Assembly: GCA_017538005.1 (NCBI GenBank) | Contig: JAFYJR010000055.1 | Location: forward strand, 1 to 5,319 | DNA length: 5,319 bases | Reading direction: 5' to 3' | Source of the DNA: Clostridia bacterium | GTDB taxonomy: Bacteria > Bacillota > Clostridia > Oscillospirales > Acutalibacteraceae | In this document: positions 3,879 through 5,319 of the stretch, one piece after another | Layout: every line of letters begins with the position of its first letter | How positions within the stretch are numbered: position 1 is the first letter of the stretch | Notes under the pieces: model-generated | Seen by the model: only the letters and a program-made list of their open reading frames with translations | Databases searched by the model: none | Told to the model about the DNA's origin: nothing | Program-made: the position numbers and the translations under genes

Positions 3879-5319
3879 TTATTTATTTGTTTTCTTGCTG
3901 AGAATGAGGATTGCGGCAGCAAGAAGGATGAGGCCTGCGAGAATGGCAATGTAGGGGTTGCCTGTGAGGCCTGCGATGAGGTAGCCGATTGCGCAGATTA
4001 CGGCTGTCAGTGTCGCGTACGGGAGCTGCGTCTCAACATGGCGTATGTGTTCGCATTCGGCTCCCGTGGAAGCGAGTATTGTCGTATCTGAAATCGGTGA
4101 ACAGTGGTCGCCGTAGACCGAACCGGCGAGAGTTGCACCGAGTGTGGGCACGAGGTAAGGCGCTGCGTTAGGGACAGCGCATATCATCGTAACTATGGGG
4201 ATGAGCATACCGAATGTTCCCCAGGAACTGCCCATTGAGAAACTCATGAGCGCCGCTATTACAAAGAGCAGCATGGGAAGGAAAAACAGCGGCATATTTA
4301 CATTGCTGACGAAACCGGAAATGAAGACTCCCGTGCCGATGAGCTGACGACAGACACCGCCGAGACTCCAGGAAAGAATCAGTATGAGCAGCGGAGGTAT
4401 GATGCTGCCGATTCCGTCCACAATGGATTTGACGAATTCCTTCGGTTTCATGAGTTTACGCGGCAGATAGAGAGCAGCGGCGGTTATCAGGCCTGCAAAA
4501 GCTCCGAGCGAGAGACCCGCGGTAGGATTGTAGCCTATAGCCTCGGAAAAACTTGTGCCTGAGAAGAAGCCGCCGACATAGGCCATACCAAGTATTGCGC
4601 AGATTATCAATACCACTATCGGCAATACCAGGTCAATCACCTTGCCTTTTGAGACCTCGTATTTCGCGTCTTCGAGGATTTCGTTGGTTTGCGCTTTTTC
4701 CTCTGCCTGCTTCATGGGGCCGAAATCTTTTCCGGTTGCGCTGAGGAAAAGAACCATGAAGATGGTGAAAAGCGCGTAGAGGTTGTACGGAATCGTTGAG
4801 AGGAAGATGTTGAATCCCCTCTCCTCGCTGACTTCACTTGCCACAGCCACTGCCCAGCTGGAAACCGGAGCGATTATGCAGACCGGCGCGGCGGTCGCGT
4901 CAATTATGTAAGCAAGCTTTTCGCGGGAGATTTTAAACCTGTCAAAGATAGGTCTCATGACCGTGCCTACGGTGAGGCAATTGAAACCGTCATCTATGAA
5001 GACCAGGACGCCGAGGAACGATGTAGCGAGCATCGCCGAGCGCTTTGATTTGAGTCGTTTCTCGGCCCATTTTCCGTAGGCAAGACTGCCTCCGGACTTT
5101 GCCACCAGCACAACCACTGCCCAGAGCAGCGCCAAGAAGACGATCATGTACGAGTTGTCGGCAATCTTGTAACTCATCATATCAAGAGTCAGAGATGCAG
5201 CGGCAACAAGTGACATACCTGTCTTGAAAGAATAGATCAGCACTCCCGAAAACAGTCCCACAAAGAGTGAGAAATACACTTCCTTAGTTATCAGGGCCAG
5301 AACTATGGCCAGAAGCGGC
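3879..5319 (-). CDS. nhaC: NhaC-family Na+/H+ antiporter, 5' end outside the window
   Basis: This is an integral membrane secondary transporter of the Na_H_antiporter (NhaC) family, expected to exchange cytoplasmic Na+ for external H+ (or organic acids in some relatives). 479 residues are visible and the frame is open to the right edge. The first visible residues (PLLAIVLALITKE) are typical NhaC N-terminal sequence, so the in-frame GTG at 5279 is internal and the true start lies beyond 5319. Conserved signatures, numbered from the first visible residue, are FIDDGFNCLTVGTVMRP (107-123), a SMGSSWGTFGMLIPI re-entrant-like segment (361-375) and GDHCSPISDTTILASTGAEC (403-422). About ten hydrophobic segments alternate with short loops, with a charged cytoplasmic-type loop around 203-226. 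It ends in a basic SKKTNK tail and is followed by a strong terminator. Substrate within the family cannot be fixed from sequence. Confidence 0.92.
   Translation of the reverse strand, partial: PLLAIVLALITKEVYFSLFVGLFSGVLIYSFKTGMSLVAAASLTLDMMSYKIADNSYMIVFLALLWAVVVLVAKSGGSLAYGKWAEKRLKSKRSAMLATSFLGVLVFIDDGFNCLTVGTVMRPIFDRFKISREKLAYIIDATAAPVCIIAPVSSWAVAVASEVSEERGFNIFLSTIPYNLYALFTIFMVLFLSATGKDFGPMKQAEEKAQTNEILEDAKYEVSKGKVIDLVLPIVVLIICAILGMAYVGGFFSGTSFSEAIGYNPTAGLSLGAFAGLITAAALYLPRKLMKPKEFVKSIVDGIGSIIPPLLILILSWSLGGVCRQLIGTGVFISGFVSNVNMPLFFLPMLLFVIAALMSFSMGSSWGTFGMLIPIVTMICAVPNAAPYLVPTLGATLAGSVYGDHCSPISDTTILASTGAECEHIRHVETQLPYATLTAVICAIGYLIAGLTGNPYIAILAGLILLAAAILILSKKTNK

Noticed and set aside
3830..3949. 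Upstream extension of the MBL protein to a TTG at 3949
   Set aside because: It would overlap the antiporter gene by 71 bases and be encoded through the terminator hairpin; the residues look like frame-shifted antiporter sequence.
5277..5279. GTG as start of the antiporter
   Set aside because: The frame continues upstream to the window edge with typical NhaC residues, so this codon is internal.

Overview
The window looks like a chromosomal segment from a Gram-positive, mid-GC anaerobe of class Clostridia, probably a gut Oscillospirales-like lineage. This placement is inferred from the style of the S2 and EF-Ts proteins, the strong AGGAGG ribosome binding sites and the consensus sigma-A promoters; no taxonomic marker proves it. 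All six genes lie on the minus strand, so the window is best read from right to left.

From right to left: (1) the 3' part of an NhaC-family Na+/H+ antiporter gene, whose 5' end lies beyond position 5319, closed by a strong intrinsic terminator (3834-3864). (2) A membrane-anchored metallo-beta-lactamase-fold protein resembling the C-terminal domain of the DNA-uptake protein ComEC, probably starting at a TTG just inside the U-tract of that terminator. (3) A complete HicA-HicB type II toxin-antitoxin operon (2306-2865). The 57-residue toxin starts at TTG. The promoter is near consensus, and a palindrome, the probable HicB operator, fills its spacer. (4) A 150-base intergenic stretch holding a weak hairpin after hicB, a clear rpsB promoter and a long 5' leader that folds into an interrupted 17-bp stem. 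(5) rpsB (ribosomal protein S2), with a roughly 95-residue Ala/Glu/Lys-rich tail. (6) tsf (EF-Ts), with a roughly 60-residue insertion in its C-terminal half, followed by an intrinsic terminator at the left edge.

rpsB and tsf form a conserved two-gene translation operon separated by 2 bases. The last Glu codons of rpsB double as the tsf ribosome binding site. HicAB is a self-contained unit between this housekeeping operon and the MBL gene. Its low GC and the sharp composition step at its upstream edge suggest acquisition, but I see no insertion sequence, integrase or attachment repeats. I saw no tRNA, rRNA, CRISPR array or mobile element. The points most worth following up are the rpsB leader structure, the HicB operator within its promoter, and the enlarged EF-Ts and S2 proteins.
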